DNA of 64,000 nucleotides from contig JAAVTG010000635.1 in NCBI GenBank assembly GCA_011947345.1, forward strand, positions 1 to 64,000, given 5' to 3'. Position 1 is the stretch's first letter. Every line of letters begins with the position of its first letter. Source of the DNA: Phytophthora quininea. Its lineage: Eukaryota; Oomycota; Peronosporomycetes; Peronosporales; Peronosporaceae. The translations under genes and the position numbers were made by a program. The notes under the pieces are model-generated. The model saw nothing but the letters and a program-made list of their open reading frames with translations. It made no database searches and had not been told where the DNA came from. Shown in pieces: positions 45,325-56,778 of the stretch.

Positions 45325-47450
45325 TGCTATACAAGGACATCCCCAAGGAGTTCGTTTGGAAAGAGAAGTAGTGGGTTCGGCGCAAGCAGAAGAGAGAGGC
45401 ACTAGAAAGAATAATCCATGTAACCTCCCGGACGCCGAGAAGTTTTTCCTCCGAATATTGCTCTGTAATCGAAGAGAGCCTACATCGTTCGAGAGAGGCA
45501 ACCACAAGGTGTTCACGGAACACCTTGGAGGCTGCAAGTTTTTCAGATCCCATACCAACTTCGACAGCTCTTCAGTACACTGTTAGTGCACTCGATGCCA
45601 AGCGACGTCCGTGGGTTGTGGGACCAATTCTATGAGGAATTGAATCGGGACATAGCGCATAAGCACCGGGATCTCCCCGAGTCTACACGGGAGACTGTGG
45701 TGATGTTTGAGACGCTAAAAAGCGTGAACGATTTGCTAAAGGTGAGTGGGTATGCTGTGACCGATTTTGAGATTTTGACCTTCCGCAGTTGAGTGATTTC
45801 CCGAGTTTGGCTCGAGAGTCTCTTCTCGACAACAATCTCATACGCCGCGAGAAAAGCTACAGCACAAGGACATTGGAGGCTATTGTTCGCGACGAGGCCA
45901 AACTCAACGAAGGGCAGAAAGCCGTATTCGATCAGATCATACAAGCCGTCGAAGCCGAGTCAGGACATGAGGTATCGACGGCCAGCGCTTCGCGTAACGA
46001 CGGGGGCAGTTCATCCACGCGGGAAGTTTCACAAAAGCTTTTCTTTGTTGATGGGCCTGGCGGAACGGGAAAGTCTACGTTACTTCAATACATTTTGGCC
46101 AGGGTGCGTCTGGATGGGAAGATTGCACTTGCTGTTGCGTCCAGTGGAATTGCATCTCCACTTCTCATGGGCGGGCGTACGGCGCATTCTACTGTCAAAA
46201 TTCCGCTGAAACTGGACAAGGATTCTACGAGTTCGATTTTCAAACAATCTCATCTGCGCAAGCTTATCCAGCAGACCAGTTTGGTCATTTGGGATGAAGC
46301 TCCGATGACGCATCGCCACGCGTTTGCGGCTGTCGACCGAATGCTACGGGACATTGTGGATAACCCCAGGGAGCCTTTCGGCGGAAAGGTTTTTGTTCTC
46401 TCAGGAGGTGTCTGCCAGATCCTTCCTGTCGTGAAGAGAGGCACGCCTGCAGAAACGATCAACGCGTGTATAAAGGAATCGCCTCTGTGGAGACACTTTT
46501 GCAGGTTCGGTTAACGCAGAACATGCGCATTGGGAGCGAGGGGACAGGAGAAAGCGACGAGGATATCCTGTCTTTCTCTGAATTTTTGCTTGCCGTTGGG
46601 GAGGGTCGGCACGAAAACGTGCTGATCTTGGCAATGACTACATCAAGATTCCTGCTGATATGCTGATCCCGAATCCTCCTGTAGAAGACGACGAGGACGA
46701 AGAAATAGCTCCAGGGGCAATACCAAGGGTATGGCCCGCATCATTGACGCAATGTATGCCGACGTTGCCAATCCGGAGATTGCGAGTGATGAATATTTTG
46801 CCAGTCGGACCATTTTGACGACTACGAACGAGACGGTACGGAGAATCAACGAGGCAGTCGCAGCTCGACTTCCGGAGACAGCGCGGGAGTATTTGTCGGT
46901 AGACTCGGTGGAGGATGATGACGGAACGTTTTTCGAGCAGGAGTTCCTCCACTCGGTGAACATGAACGGGATTCCACCTCACAGACTGTTGCTTAAGAAG
47001 GGCATCCCCATCATGATGATGAGAAATCTGAACCCGGATCTTGGACTGTGCAACGGAACGCGTCTACGGATCGTCGACTTGAAGGACCACGTCATTAGAG
47101 CAACAATTATGACTGGAGAACCAACAGGCCAAGAAGTACTCATCCCGAGAATTATGTTCGTGAACGACGACGACAGCTCCGATTTCCCCTTGGCTACGAC
47201 GAAAGCAGTTCCCCGTGCAACCAGCATTCGCCATGACGATTAACACGGCCCAAGGTCAGACGGTGTTAAACTTGGGGCTGTACTTGGCTTCCCGTGCTTT
47301 TCGCATGGCCAGTTGTATGTGGCGTTGTCTCGCGTGACGTCCCGAAGCAAGTTCAAGGCATTGATTGAGTATCCAGAGTTCGTAGACCCGACGGAGGAGT
47401 GCACACGAGAAACATCGTGTACACGCAGATTTTCGATTAGGAGTCGAGGT
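45325..47450 (+). pseudogene. Helitron PIF1-like helicase, N-terminally truncated
   Basis: It begins with LYKDIPKEFVWKEK and AEKFFLRILLCN (about 45325-45475), the stretch just upstream of the helicase in Helitron Rep-Hel proteins. SVNDLLK and LSDFPSLARE follow across a 47-nt intron (45741-45787). The helicase has motif I GPGGTGKST (about 46055), ALAVASSGIAS, motif II LVIWDEAPM (about 46288), VRLTQNMRI (about 46505), NGTRLRIV (about 47055) and the motif VI region (AMTINTAQGQTV, LYVALSRVTS). The Rep (HUH nuclease) half is missing, so it is not autonomous. Frames break near 45370, 45410, 46510, 46640, 47200 and 47290. Confidence 0.82.
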
Positions 47451-47673
47451 GCATTTCTAGGCTAGATGTAGTAGCTTGCCACTGCGAACTAGAACCTAGC
47501 TTTATGTTGGACAAATGGCACTTGGCAATTTTCATGTATTTTATAAAACATTTTATACGCCTGTATGTTTTAGATTGCACTACTTAGTAGTTCGTGTAAA
47601 AGGTAAAAGGTAAATCATCCCGCCGGAGCGAAGCGGAGGCGGGCGGTCCACAGCTGCATCGAACCATAACCCA

Positions 47674-47701
47674 CCGCCGCGTAGCGGCGGCGCTCGGCTA
47701 G
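47674..47701 (+). mobile_element. Helitron 3' terminus
   Basis: Perfect hairpin CCGCCGC-GTA-GCGGCGG (47674-47690), then seven bases and CTAG (47698-47701), followed by T. A GC-rich hairpin about 10 nt before CTRR is the diagnostic Helitron right end, and insertion occurs between A and T. Confidence 0.8.
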
Positions 47702-47986
47702 TGTATTAATGCGAGAAGAGACATACAAAAACTACGCCGAGCGAGATTTCTTAGCAGCAGCAGCAACCGGCGGAGCAGCTCTTGGAGTCAGCGACGACGG
47801 TGAGGCTACCTCTAGTGGGGAGGCCGGGATTCGACGAGGGGTGATTGGAAAAGTCGCTCGGAGCTGGGACAGCGGAGGTAGAACAGATCCCGTCGACCTC
47901 GTCTATCTATTGATGTGGACGCAAGAATCGGAGACTAGTTGGTTGTTGTGCGCATTTGTACAGTTAATACATTAACAACGGTTATT

Positions 47987-49511
47987 TCATACGAGATAAA
48001 AAAACTTTGTCCAACGCATGTGGTCGTACGGCAACGTTTGATGGTCTTGCTGGGATTTGAGAAACAGCTTCAGCACAATTACAGCGACCGAGCGGAAACT
48101 GATGAAGCCGTGGATAAGATCTTCTTTCATATTATCGGCTTCGTGCCGCACGTTTGTATCGCGCGTTACAGATCGCATGAGCTGTTCGTTGAGTCGATTC
48201 CACATCCATTTTGAGCTCTGCGCATTTTGCTTCTGAGCGATATGTCGTTGGTGGGCACGAGGGTGTGTTATGACGCGCGCACACAAGGCTACGTCTTGCT
48301 GCAAAGTAACATTTGGCGTTGGTACCTTGTCTAGAGATCCCGTTTTCGTTCAGTACTTTCTTCAATGACCCTCCACACCTTATCGATGCCCTTCCTTGCC
48401 AAAGCCGAAATTATTTTCACCTATTCCAGTGTTGTGTTAGTGGATATATGATCAACCTTGCAATACACTGTAACAACCACCATCTCATCATCGGGTTCCC
48501 AATCGGGATCTTTCGACGCACAAGATGCATCGCGTGCATACATGTAATCCACCGATATGCTTCAGGAAAAAATGTAATAAGCGAGTTTCAGTCTCCCCAA
48601 ACCCACAAACCAATGCCTGCAGAAAAACTTACGTGGCTAATTCACCGTCTGACTTGTTGACAACCACGATGTCCGCAATCTCGACGATGCCCTTCTTTGG
48701 CCTTGTGACTCGTTGCCGCGCGCAGGAGGTACAAGCAGCATTACCATATCCACCGTGTCGTCGATCACGATCTCAGACTGGCCTAAGTCGACGCTTTCGA
48801 CGAGAATGATGCTATACCCACCCGCCTCGCAAGCAGCACAATATCGTTGGTATGCAGTGTGCCGCGCGACGGCGACGGCCTCACAAATGCGTTTGGGTCG
48901 TTTGCCAGCTTTTCCATCGGGCTTTATCTCCAAGAACGGATTCACCCGATCATGTGACGACGACAGATCTGTCAGCCGAATGCACCACGAGCATTGGTGA
49001 AAAGGCAGCAGAGCATCTCACGGTGAGCATAAGCCGCCGCTCAGCATTGTTAGGGCTAACTTTGTGGCCCTGGGCCGTGAGAAACTGGCCCAGAGTCTCG
49101 ATGAATGTGGACTTGCCAGCTCCCGGCGGTCCCGCAATGCCGAGTCGGAACGATGTCAGACCCACTGTGTCCACACGCTGCGGCGTCTCGCCAGCACGTT
49201 ATCCAGCAGCAGCTCCGCCTGCTCCTTGTCCCGCTTCAGCGTCGCCTCCACTGCGCAGGCAAAAAATCCGATCAAACATCACGAGTAGCCATTTCAAGCG
49301 TGTGTAGCGGGCTACTTCTGCACTTTAACGTCGTGATAGACCTGCTTGACGCTGTGCGGTTTCCGCTGAGCAGACCCTCCGCCAGGCGCTGTGTGATTGG
49401 CCACTTTGCTGAGTGCACGTGCATGGCAGCCACGGCCCGAAGACACCAGCGCCGCCGCCGCCACCGATCGATCGCTGCCCAACCACGCGAAGCATAGGCC
49501 AAAAAACGCAA
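47987..49511 (-). CDS. MMAA/MeaB-like (ArgK family) GTPase
   Basis: G3E-type GTPase that in known members protects and loads cobalamin on methylmalonyl-CoA mutase in mitochondria. The N-terminus at ATG 49511 is Arg-rich, like a transit peptide. Then come [25 protein letters not shown] and [20 protein letters not shown] with the P-loop (about 49130). Further parts are [30 protein letters not shown] (about 48810), [19 protein letters not shown] (NKxD, about 48660), [13 protein letters not shown], and the C-terminal [15 protein letters not shown] helix (about 48210). Many frame changes and a disrupted stretch after GHKV (about 49050) mean it is either a recent pseudogene or a badly called gene with introns. 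Confidence 0.65.
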
Positions 49512-49730
49512 TGCTAAGTGCGATGTGGGGATTATCGGAATGTTATACTTGATATTTGTATGTTAGAGCGGTGAGACATCCAGTATGGGCAGCGCTGTGA
49601 ATGACAGCGCCAGTTTTGCGGCATTCCCACGACCGAACACACGCGCGACGCACCAAGTCGAGCAAGCCGCAGACACACACACTCGCACCCCCTGTTCTAG
49701 CAGCTCAACTCGTCGGCGGAGAGATCCACC
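49512..49730. promoter_or_regulatory. Divergent promoter region, 219 bp
   Basis: Separates the MMAA-like start (minus, 49511) from the PDZ protein start (plus, 49731). A shared bidirectional promoter is likely. No specific element was identified. Confidence 0.45.
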
Positions 49731-50366
49731 ATGGGCCAAGGATTGTCCCGTAACGGCATGACCGGCGGCGGAGACTTCTACGGGGCCCCCATCTACGCGA
49801 CCAGCCTCAGCCACGACCGGCAGACCGAAGTCCGAGTGAGCGGCGAGGCCGACACGGCGCAGATCGGCCCGCGCGCTCAGCTGCCGTACCTGGAGACGCC
49901 GGGCATGCGCAGACAGGAGTTCTTCAGACGGTTAGGCCTCGTGGTCAAGACGCGCGGCAGCCGCCTCACACAGAACGCAGAGGTCGTGATTACCGACTAC
50001 TACAGATTGGACGGCAAGCGCTTCGTGCCGCGCGACCACGGCCAGGGACCGCTCCCCACGAACTGGCACGGACTCAAGGGGCCTGCAGAAGCCAGTTGCG
50101 GCCTGCGTGCTGGGGACACATTGTACGCCATCAACCACCGGCTGGTGATGAACAAGTCCAAGGGCCAAGTGCTCCGGCAAATCAATTCTCTCCTGGAAAA
50201 GGGCGAGGGCGCCACTGTCGTCCTCACATGGAAGCACACGGACGAGATCGAGGCAATATCGTGGGAGGAGGAGCTATGCATGCCTCCGCCGGAGGGGGTC
50301 TACACTCAAATGGAGAATGAGTGGGGCCCTGCACGGCCCAGCAAGATATCCTCCGTGTCCATTTAG
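49731..50366 (+). CDS. N-myristoylated PDZ-domain protein (hypothetical)
   Basis: Intact 211-residue ORF with no introns. It starts MGQGLSRNG: Gly2 and Ser6 fit the N-myristoylation consensus, so membrane attachment is likely. Residues 60-185 form a compact domain whose C-part is PDZ-like (GLRAGDTLYAINHRLV with NKSKGQVLRQIN, then ATVVLTW), matching the GDxIxxINxxxV and IK-loop pattern. Its N-part (FRRLGLVVKTRG, VVITDYYRLDG) supplies the first strands. The tail has acidic and proline residues (MPPPEGVYTQMENEWG). It is probably a small membrane-tethered adaptor. No partner is indicated. Confidence 0.72.
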   Translation: MGQGLSRNGMTGGGDFYGAPIYATSLSHDRQTEVRVSGEADTAQIGPRAQLPYLETPGMRRQEFFRRLGLVVKTRGSRLTQNAEVVITDYYRLDGKRFVPRDHGQGPLPTNWHGLKGPAEASCGLRAGDTLYAINHRLVMNKSKGQVLRQINSLLEKGEGATVVLTWKHTDEIEAISWEEELCMPPPEGVYTQMENEWGPARPSKISSVSI

Positions 50367-51106
50367 CAGCGCAGCGTCTCTTTCTTTCCGAGTACGCATG
50401 AACCAGCAGCAACACCAGCATAACCCAGGCCACTTTCTCGACGAACCACTTTCGACTTTCCACGTACTACTATTTTTCATGGGCATGGTGCTTCTTCGGC
50501 CGGCAGGCCGACAAAGTCCCCAGCAGCGATCAAGACGAGGCTGCGTGAGCGCACGCAGTACCGTCGGCCAGGTAGATTTTGCGACGGGATCAAGTGATCG
50601 AGTTTTTCGAGTTTCATTGTCTGTTGCTGCGTGCGCCCCCATTTCTCAACCAACGACGAGAGCTCGAGCAGAAGCAGAAGGACAGGCCCATCGCAAGGTT
50701 TGACTAACCGGGTTTCCAGTTTATTTAGACTGCTGTTATCTCTCGCTTTTTTAATCTGCCACTGCTGGCGCGTTGCAGTTTGATGCTGCTCCTTCCGCTG
50801 GAAGAAGGAGGCGTTTGGTGCTGCCATTATGTAAACTACCACAATAACACGATCAAGTGATACTTTTCGTGCTGTTCGTTGACAATTTGACGTGAAGTTG
50901 CGCTGACCATGGATACCTTTCGCAGCATCGCAGCATGCGAAGAAAAGGAAACGCCTGAAAGTACTGCTACTTGTTGTCACTGACGATGTGAACTAAGGCA
51001 CGTTGGCCTCGCTCCGGTAAAGTAAAAGTTTAGTGGCACCACCACCACCTTCGCAGTATTATTTCTTTCAACACCGATTTCTAATCCTCCACTATCAGCA
51101 GTCGTT
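50367..51106. other. Intergenic region
   Basis: Short ORFs only (longest minus 50980-50477), with no recognised domain. Contains the 3' flanks of the PDZ gene and of the carrier gene. Confidence 0.5.
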
Positions 51107-52156
51107 TTAAGCGCTCAAAGTGCCAAAGGTGATGCCCACCATGGGCACCACCTTCATGAGTTCAGGGGTCAGTCCGCGGTAGAAACCACGAATTCCTTGC
51201 GTGTGGAAAAGCTCCGTCGCGATGCCCATTGGAGTCGGTTTAATACCCGCCATCTTGGCGTGAATGGCAGAGATCTGCAGCCGGCGGCGCACCACATCGA
51301 TCGGAAACGTCAACAGGGACGACGCGATGCCAGCAGTGCCACCACAGAAAAGCGTGTCTGCAATACCTAAGTGCATGTTGTCTTGTTCTTCCGCAGCTAT
51401 TTTCCGTTCCACACCTGACAGTCCTTTCAGTGCCTGGCCACGCCGAAAAGCACGCGCTTGATCCTTGAGAGATTCGTACAGCGTGAAGTTGATAGCCAGG
51501 TTAGGAACTGTGACCATGAGCGTAGCACCCATTCCGCGATACAAGCCCAGCACTCCTTCCTCGGCACTGATACGTTGCACAGCATGGCGGATACCTGTGT
51601 AGCGGATATCTGTATTGAGCTGCGTCGCCAGGCGCGTTCGAACCAGATCGATAGGGTAGCAGGCCACTGTGGCTGTCGCACCTGCCAGCGCGCCTGACGC
51701 GAACATGGTCGTCCATGAGCTTTCCGTGAAGGCGGGGTGTTTCTGCGCGATGATCCCGTTTTTGACCATCTCAAACGTGAAAAAGTTGACGGCCGAGTAC
51801 GGGAAGCGGTGCAATACGCTGGCTCCATTGCCCTTCCAGAAGGCCAGCACGCCCTCGTTCTTCAGCACCTTGGTGAATGCACCACTGACGGTGGGCGAGA
51901 AGCGGTCGGTGTGCCTTGTGGATACCATGCTGTGCACCTGGAACAGAATCGTTAAGCGGCTAAGCGGAGCCGTGACCGTCTTGCCGACGCTTCCAGCGAC
52001 GCCGCCGGCGAAGAGCACGCTCCCATGCCGCATGAGCTGCTTGATCGCATCCTGCTGCACTAGCGCTACATCAACGTCGTCCGTCTCGGTCAGCATATCT
52101 CCCGTGTCGCCAAAAGTCACGACGCCTGTGGTGTGGCGACGCAGCGTCACACGCAT
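51107..52156 (-). CDS. Mitochondrial carrier family (SLC25) protein
   Basis: Intact. The ATG at 52156 (MRVTLRRH) is the first true ATG in frame. It has three tandem carrier repeats of about 100 residues. Each has a Px[D/E/S]xx[R/K/L] signature: APLSRLTILFQVH (repeat 1, with Ser in place of the acidic residue), CYPIDLVRTRLATQL (repeat 2) and TFPIDVVRRRLQISA (repeat 3). Second signature parts are FWKGNGASVLHRFPYSAVNF, LYRGMGATLMVTVPNLAINF and FYRGLTPELMKVVPMVGITF. The form resembles the CoA, ADP/ATP or Ca2+-dependent carrier group (SLC25A16/42-like). Substrate is not certain. An upstream ATG at 52238 would need one base added. Confidence 0.85.
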   Translation of the reverse strand: MRVTLRRHTTGVVTFGDTGDMLTETDDVDVALVQQDAIKQLMRHGSVLFAGGVAGSVGKTVTAPLSRLTILFQVHSMVSTRHTDRFSPTVSGAFTKVLKNEGVLAFWKGNGASVLHRFPYSAVNFFTFEMVKNGIIAQKHPAFTESSWTTMFASGALAGATATVACYPIDLVRTRLATQLNTDIRYTGIRHAVQRISAEEGVLGLYRGMGATLMVTVPNLAINFTLYESLKDQARAFRRGQALKGLSGVERKIAAEEQDNMHLGIADTLFCGGTAGIASSLLTFPIDVVRRRLQISAIHAKMAGIKPTPMGIATELFHTQGIRGFYRGLTPELMKVVPMVGITFGTLSA

Positions 52157-52447
52157 CTCCCGGTCGCGGTCCACAGGGTAGGAGGCGCTCGGTTGTCGCC
52201 GTCACCCCTTCCTGGTTGATCGTCGGTCCGCGCGGCATGGTCGATCGAGCGCCAGGGGGCACACGGGGAGAGGCCGCCAATGGACTCGCTTTCTGAGGGT
52301 GACGACAAAGCGCGCAGCCGCTCGTCGCAGGCTTTGTGGAAAATTAAACTATCAAACTGGAATTTTGTATTTGCTTTACAAATTCCTCATGTAAAAAACG
52401 GTTTTAGAACATCGCTTGGACCATCCGTCAGTTCTCCTGGTGCCAAG

Positions 52448-55400
52448 ATGGACATGCGCTCCAAGCCGTACCCGCCTCTGCCAGAAGGCCGGGGCTGCGC
52501 CTAGTGCTGCCGCGCGCCGGAGATTTGCGCTTCCGGCCGCAGGTGCCGAAGGCCTTCGCGGCGCGGCTGTTCATCCACGCGGACCCTCGTCGTCGCTTTC
52601 TGTACTCTCAGTTCCAGCTCAAGCGTAAATTCATCGTCATGTCCACGCAGGGAGACCTCTACGCCAACACGACGCTGTCTACCTTTACGATGGATGACCT
52701 GCCTCAAAAGACGGTGCTCAACATGCCGAAAGTGGACAAGGGGGACCTCGTCAAGGTGCTGGACCTCGTGCAGTGCTCCAGAAGCGACGGCCACAAGTGG
52801 GAGCTCGTGTTCGCGCGGTGGCGCAACAACATGGAGACATGGCTACCACTGGAGGTTGTACAGTTAGTTGCTCCGAACCTTTGCAGGAATTCTACGTCAA
52901 CAGTATTAACTCGTGGGCTTTCCACAATCGACTCGCGCCAGGAAACCTTACGGCATTTCGAACAGAAGTCGAGCTTTGGCTTTTTCATGAGGAATTCCAA
53001 GCATTCTACCAGAAATTACGACAACAACGATCAAGAGGCAATGAATATTCTCATACGCAGCACCAGTCGACAAACGCATCCAGCCAAGCACGCGTGAAGC
53101 CAGAAGTAGGTATCGTGACTTCTGCAACTACACAAATGCAACCAACGCCACAATCGGCACATACGCTTCAAGCACCGATAACGGCAACACCCCAAAGAGA
53201 CTCGTCGGAGGCTGTAATACAAGAATTTGAGCAGCGCAGACTCGAAAGAGAGCGGCACCAACAGGTACGCCTACAGCAGCAACAACAGCAGCAGCAACAA
53301 CAGCAGCAGCAACAACGGCAGTTGCAGGAGCGACGAGAAAACCTTCAGCGGCAAGTAGAAGATAGATTAAGGAATCAAGAGCAAGAGCGGCGGCGCCAGC
53401 ACGAACAAATGCGACAAAAGTTCAGGAAGACTTGCGCAAAAAGCAACAGGATTATCAGATACGTCTCCGAGAACAACAAGAACGAGAGCGCTTGAAAGAA
53501 CAGCAGCGCCAAGAAAAAGAACGGTTAGAGCGGGCAAAGGAACAAGATAAAATTCGCCGTCGGCTTGCTAGGGAAGAGAAAACTCGGCACCAAGAAGCCA
53601 GGCAAAGACAACCTATTGTACGTCGAAAGCCCCAAGATTCAGCGACACGAAATAGTTCGCAGTCTCAACCAACGGTACCTCAAGAGGTTGATGACAATTC
53701 AATTTGGACGAAACGTGGAGATGACGAGTATGTACCCCAGAAACTGAAGAGAGTGAGGACAGCGAAGACAGTGCTTTTAGTGCTGACAGTGAAGCTACCT
53801 CCGATAGCCTAAGCGAGCGCGCGTCTCGAAAACGGCGTTTAAGGAGCCAACCTTCACGGAATCGCCGTAGAAAACGATTGTTGTATTCGCAGATTGAAGC
53901 AGATGACGACGACGATTTACCAGATTTATCCCAACCCCTACAAGGACACGTCGGCAGATTTCTGTACGCGACGACGCGAAGAACAAAATGCCTCGTGAAA
54001 CGAAAAGGAAAAGGCGCAAAAAGTCACTCAGCGATGGCGATAATGAGGACACACAACCAATTGACAATGATGAAATCGACCTTACTCGAACTCCAGATGA
54101 TGCCGAGGCCGGTCTCCAGCAAGAAGCGTCGGCAAATATACCTGCGGGTCTATCAAATGGTTCTAGTGGAAAGGTGTGCGACATCGTAAGCGATGATGAT
54201 GACGATGCAGACGACGATGTCGATTTTGAACCAACAACTATTCTTGGTGAAATTCGGTGTGTTTGCGGGGCTACAGCTGTCGGACGATACCGTGGCCAAT
54301 GGCTCCAGTGTTGGCAAGAAGATTGCGGTGCCTGGGAGCATGCCGACTGCGTGGGATTCCTGACAAGGACTGACATGCATCTTATTGGCGAGTACCGTTG
54401 CACACGCTGTGACCCAAGAGCGTATTTAGCGCGTTGTGTGGCAGCATCTCATCGGATACTAGACTGGTTATTCCAGTGTTGTGAGAGTAGAAACTCCAAG
54501 CAACTTATGGAGTTGCTTCGTGATAACACAGGGGCGGCCAATTTACCTCAAGATTGGAAAAACATACATTACGAAAACAGAACATTGGCTATGCATGCTG
54601 CGCGTAATGGACTGGTGGAATGTCTACGGTATTTAGTGGATGAGCGCAAAGTAGATATTTTTGCTACTGACAATCAAAGCCGCACAGCGCTTCACCACGC
54701 GGCTCTTGGTGGATCAATTTCGTGCTGCCGTGTACTCCTGAAATATGGCCGAAAGCTCTTGCTTCATCAAGACTTAAGAGGTCGCTCATCTTTCCATTGT
54801 ATGCTGGCGTCTGTAAAGGTGAACAGATTGTGCATTCCATTCATCAGAGACGACCCAGCTTTGGTGGGAATAAGTGATTTGGACTCAAACTTCCCTGTCC
54901 ATTTTGCTTGCCGAGCTGTCAATAGTTTTACGGCAAAGATTTGCCGAATAATCTTTGCTACTCAACCGTCCATGCTTGAGGAGAAAAATAACGATGGATT
55001 ATACCCGCTGATGATATTGTGCACGGCGGCTGGGTCTGCAGTAACGAGTCGGGGGAAACCGGGACATTTAAGCAAAGCAGCGACGTGCGCAAAGGACGTT
55101 ATTGAAGTTATGCTAGATATTGACGTATTCGGGGATTGTTTGAGCCACAAAGCACCGAACGGCTGGTCTCCGCTTCATTTCGCGGCGGCCTCGGGAAATC
55201 ACGAACTTGTCACTCACTTGTACAGTGTTGGTCTTTTTGACGTCCACCAAGTCGTGACCGAGACCGGTCAGACAGCACTGCATATCGCAGCTCAACAAAA
55301 TCATGTTCGGTGTATCCGAACTCTTTTAATTGAGGGTTTAACCCCGTGGCAAAAGATGCAGATGGTTGGATTCCATTGCTGTATGCGAAGGAAGCGGAAT

Positions 55401-56778
55401 GCATTCAAGAGTTCATGCACTACAAACTGACCAAACAACTTTCCCGGCTGCACCGAATGGTGGCAAAATATCAACAGAAGGGGCTCGTTCGTCGGTGGCA
55501 GCGAAAAGTTGTCCAGGACCCGGAGTGTTTCGACATCCTAAACGACTGGTGCCGTAATGATACCGAGCGAATGGAAAGAATGGAAGGGCTCCTATTGACG
55601 AGCCCTTTCATGCTTCGACTCGACAACAAGATTGAGTATATCTCGTCCTATGTAATCCCTTCAATTAAGGAGGGTCCTCGAATTGATTGTGAAGATACTG
55701 TGCATTCAAGTACAGACAAAGATCATCCAAGATCAAGGAAAAAGGTTTTATTGACCTTCTCAAGCAACGGATGCTTTTGGACGCAGTTCATCTGCATGGG
55801 TAGAAGGATGGAGCCTGAAGAATTTCGGTGGCCGGTAGCCTTTTCTATAAAGCGCGGAGATGTGGATGGTAAAATTGATAGCAATCGGGAAGCCAACGTG
55901 AAGGTCGTACTCATCCGCTTAGCTGCTGGACTGTACAAGGAATTACCTGGTTTACTTTTGAGCAGACCCGAAACCGAGTCCCAGGCGGTACCTTACGATA
56001 TGGATAAAAAGCAAGTTGAGGAAAAGTTGCTAGGGTGCTACCTTCTTGGGGAACTGGTAGCACACTTTATCCTCTTTTCCGTGCCTCTGAGTGGAATATT
56101 GGACTTTGTGCCGTCTTTTTGCGTTGCGTCAGCTGCCACGGGAAGTATCGGTTTGCAGAAGACGAGCCTTACGCAATAGTTGGACAGTCGTTTGCTGCAG
56201 GGTTTGAGAGTGTGCTGCCTGCTACGTTGGAGTTATTCCGCGCAGACGACCTCCGAGTACTGTTCAATGGAAGAGATGCTTCGATAAATGCCCTTCAGAT
56301 TGATTGGAGCCATGCTGTGGATTGGGGTATTGGCGATTCTGCAGCTGCTGGAAAGAACAAAAGCGCTAATGCAAAAGCTTGGTTTCCCCGTCTGATGAAT
56401 GAACTTGTGGAGGAAGAGCAACAACTTCTTCTGCTTTTCATGACTGGAACATTTCAACAAGTGAACGAATCGTTTTTTCGTTCGGAAGGAACTTCGAACC
56501 GGATCACAATCGCATCGTATCCAGAGACGGATAATATGTTGGATCAGGACGCTCTGTCTCCTTCAATGGACCGGAAGGGATACATTTTGCGACTGCCAGG
56601 GTATTCATGTTACGAGGCGTTTAAAAATCAATTTTGGGCGCTGTCAGGCATGTGGACAAGGCCTTCTTGCCACAGTAGCTTACGAGTTTCAATCAAATGT
56701 GTTGGAAATGCTACTACCTATTTTCTGCGTCGCCGAATAGATAATTCTGCAACAAACTCACCACTTGGATGTCGATGA
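52448..56778 (+). CDS. PHD-finger / ankyrin / HECT-domain protein
   Basis: Large protein reading from ATG 52448 (MDMRSKPYPPL). The N-domain runs to about 53090 (AARLFIHADPRRRF, WELVFARWRNNM). A Gln-rich coiled coil with a CAG tract follows (53220-53560). A basic/acidic linker precedes a PHD finger: RCVCGATAVGRYRGQWLQC, CGAWEHADCVGF and YRCTRCDP (about 54255-54415). About seven ankyrin repeats follow (LAMHAARNGLVECLRYLV, TALHHAALGG, SPLHFAAASGN, TALHIAAQQN; 54580-55330). A HECT-like domain ends the protein (about 55800-56700; LLLLFMTGTFQQV, LPGYSCYEAF). Single-base frame changes near 52494, 52890, 53415, 53745, 53985, 55345 and 56125 all fall in homopolymers. The catalytic Cys of HECT ligases is not visible. 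Confidence 0.75.
53272..53318 (+). repeat. CAG/CAA tract encoding poly-Gln
   Basis: Mixed CAG and CAA codons give about 15 Gln in the coiled-coil part of the HECT gene. The tract is likely polymorphic. Confidence 0.9.

Noticed and set aside
50477..50980. Minus-strand 167-codon ORF between PDZ and carrier genes
   Set aside because: Low-complexity Leu/Ser composition, no motif, probably 3' flanking sequence.
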